Below, piece after piece: positions 13,790 through 14,902 of a stretch of DNA of 14,902 nt. A program made the translations under genes and the position numbers. The first letter of the stretch is position 1, and each line of letters opens with the position of its first letter. The DNA is from Bacteroidota bacterium (GTDB lineage Bacteria; Bacteroidota; Ignavibacteria; Ignavibacteriales; Ignavibacteriaceae): positions 1 through 14,902 of the forward strand of contig JAEYUD010000255.1 of assembly GCA_023433685.1 (NCBI GenBank), read 5' to 3'. The notes below the pieces were generated by a model. It saw only the letters and a list, made by a program, of their open reading frames with translations. It ran no database searches and was not told the origin of the DNA.

Positions 13790-14902
13790 TTATCCGCGGG
13801 TATTTGTTTCTTTTATCGAATATTCCTTCTCTGTCTGGAAGTTGTGCACGATCATCTCGCCGAGGAGCCCTGTTGTAAAGAACTGGACACCAACGATCAT
13901 CAGAAGCATTCCAAGCTGAAGGAGTGGGCGGTTGCTTAGTGACTGCTGTTCGAATATCCACTCATAAGAGAGGTATCCGTTGATCGCGAAGCCGAGCAGG
14001 AACGCGAGCGCGCCGAAGAAACCGAAGAGGTGCATCGGGCGCTTTATGTAGCGTGTGATAAAAGTAACGGTGATAAGATCGACAAAGCCTTTGAAGAATC
14101 TGGAGGCACCGAATTTGGTCACTCCATACTTTCTTGGGCTGTGTTTAACCACGAGCTCTGTAACAGTAAAACCTTTCCACTTCGCGAGAATCGGTATATA
14201 CCTGTGCATTTCGCCATATATGGTGAGGTTGTCAACCACGTTTTTGCGGTAGGCTTTAAGTCCACAGTTGAAATCGTGCAGCTTAATTCCGCTCATCGTG
14301 GCAGTAACGAAGTTAAAGAGCTTCGATGTGTACTTTTTGATGAACGGGTCGTAGCGTTTTTTCTTCCAGCCGGAGACCATATCGTAACCTTCATCAAGTT
14401 TTTTGAGGAGGTTGGGGATTTCGTGAGGGTCATCCTGAAGGTCGGCATCCATAGTGATCACCACGTCACCTTTGGCGGCGCGGAAGCCCATGTTAAGCGC
14501 TGCTGATTTCCCGTAGTTCATCTGAAAGCTGATGTATCTGAACCGTTGGTCGGTTCTGCATATATCTTTGATGATCCGGAGCGATTTATCGGATGAACCA
14601 TCGTCAACGAAGATAACCTCGCCCTGGATCGGTAGATCCCTGAATGCGGATTTGATCTCGTTGGCGAGATGGATCAGCGACTCATCTTCGTTGTAGAGCG
14701 GCACCACGATCGAAACTTTGTTGAAGTTTGTTTTATACCTTGATCTTGGTGCTTGAGTTGTCTGCTGAGCAGATTGCTGCCTGTCGGCAGGTTTATACGG
14801 TTCGCGGACATTACGTTTTTCGCGGTCCCTGCCACGATCACGGTCACGGTCTTTGTCGCGGTTATCCTGCCTGGTTACAGGTTCAGGTTTGGATTCCTGC
14901 CT
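13790..14902 (-). CDS. Polyprenyl-phosphate-type GT2 (DPM1/GtrB/CsbB-like) with disordered N-terminal tail, 5' partial
   Basis: The frame is open from the stop at 13790 to the last base of the window (370 sense codons), so the true start is outside. The GT-A core shows VSIVVPLYNEDES, VIFVDDGSSD, the metal-binding MDADLQDDP, FNCGLKAYRK and a R-x-YGVTKFG segment, then two membrane helices (about 75 and 35 residues from the end). This is the layout of enzymes that make polyprenyl-phosphate-mannose, -glucose or -GlcNAc, feeding periplasmic glycosylation. Before the core, about 60 visible residues are low-complexity: alternating Arg/Asp/Lys (DKDRDRDRGRDREKR), then Gln/Ala/Pro. GTG 14707 would cut off the first beta strand (KVSIV), so it is not the start. 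The 3' end is 3 bases before the methyltransferase. Donor sugar is unknown. Confidence 0.9.
   Translation of the reverse strand, partial: RQESKPEPVTRQDNRDKDRDRDRGRDREKRNVREPYKPADRQQSAQQTTQAPRSRYKTNFNKVSIVVPLYNEDESLIHLANEIKSAFRDLPIQGEVIFVDDGSSDKSLRIIKDICRTDQRFRYISFQMNYGKSAALNMGFRAAKGDVVITMDADLQDDPHEIPNLLKKLDEGYDMVSGWKKKRYDPFIKKYTSKLFNFVTATMSGIKLHDFNCGLKAYRKNVVDNLTIYGEMHRYIPILAKWKGFTVTELVVKHSPRKYGVTKFGASRFFKGFVDLITVTFITRYIKRPMHLFGFFGALAFLLGFAINGYLSYEWIFEQQSLSNRPLLQLGMLLMIVGVQFFTTGLLGEMIVHNFQTEKEYSIKETNTRG

Noticed and set aside
14030..14506. 158-codon open frame on the plus strand
   Set aside because: Antisense to the GT2 core with its DDGSSD and DADLQDDP motifs; its own translation shows no family features.
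14705..14707. GTG at 14707 as the start of the GT2
   Set aside because: It removes the first beta strand of the GT-A fold; the frame continues upstream without a stop to the window edge.
14830..14870. Short GC-rich near-repeats (GACCGTGACCGTGATCGT on the minus strand), considered as a CRISPR or tandem-repeat array
   Set aside because: They are 6-base coding repeats for alternating Asp-Arg within the GT2 tail; no spacers or longer repeat units.

Overview
The window reads as a chromosomal segment of a Gram-negative bacterium, most likely from the Bacteroidota/Chlorobiota/Ignavibacteriota group. The evidence is a Kdo transferase and a heptosyltransferase-type GT9 gene (LPS synthesis), weak Shine-Dalgarno signals at many starts, a TAnnTTTG-like promoter box, a golvesin-like module on a secreted protein, and very tight gene packing. 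The lineage is an inference; nothing in the window fixes the species. I found no rRNA, tRNA, CRISPR array, insertion sequence or phage gene. The only non-coding stretch over 30 bases is 1121-1224.

Layout. (1) 1-1120, minus: 5' part of a secreted phosphodiester glycosidase (NAGPA family) running into a golvesin-like domain; its 3' end lies outside the window. (2) 1121-1224: divergent intergenic region with overlapping candidate promoters. (3) 1225-4626, plus: a five-gene operon-like run of a DUF971 protein, a TrmH/SpoU RNA 2'-O-methyltransferase, a Nit2/YafV-like amidohydrolase, an exported isoaspartyl peptidase/asparaginase and a DinB-fold protein. The last four starts abut or overlap the gene before. 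(4) 4613-14902, minus: nine genes with gaps of at most 22 bases or overlaps, converging on the plus operon with a 14-base tail-to-tail overlap. In transcription order they are a polyprenyl-phosphate-type GT2 with a disordered charged N-terminal tail (5' end outside the window), a methyltransferase, a YfhO-family membrane protein, a Wzx-like flippase, two more methyltransferase-like proteins, a GT2-like glycosyltransferase, a GT9 heptosyltransferase-type enzyme and the Kdo transferase WaaA.

How the genes may work together. The minus operon is an envelope-glycan locus. WaaA and GT9 point to the LPS inner core. The GT2 plus YfhO pair resembles the CsbB/YfhO lipid-linked-sugar glycosylation module known from Firmicutes, here with its own flippase and three methyltransferases that could decorate the glycan. 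The plus operon mixes RNA modification with amide/isopeptide hydrolysis and has no obvious single pathway.

The most unexpected structures are two perfect long hairpins (12-bp stem at 13702-13728, 11-bp stem at 10324-10350). Each lies inside a coding sequence 40-85 nt after the start codon and ends within a few bases of an in-frame internal ATG. The second is the charged RD-repeat tail on the GT2, which becomes visible only when its frame is read to the window edge instead of stopping at an internal GTG.
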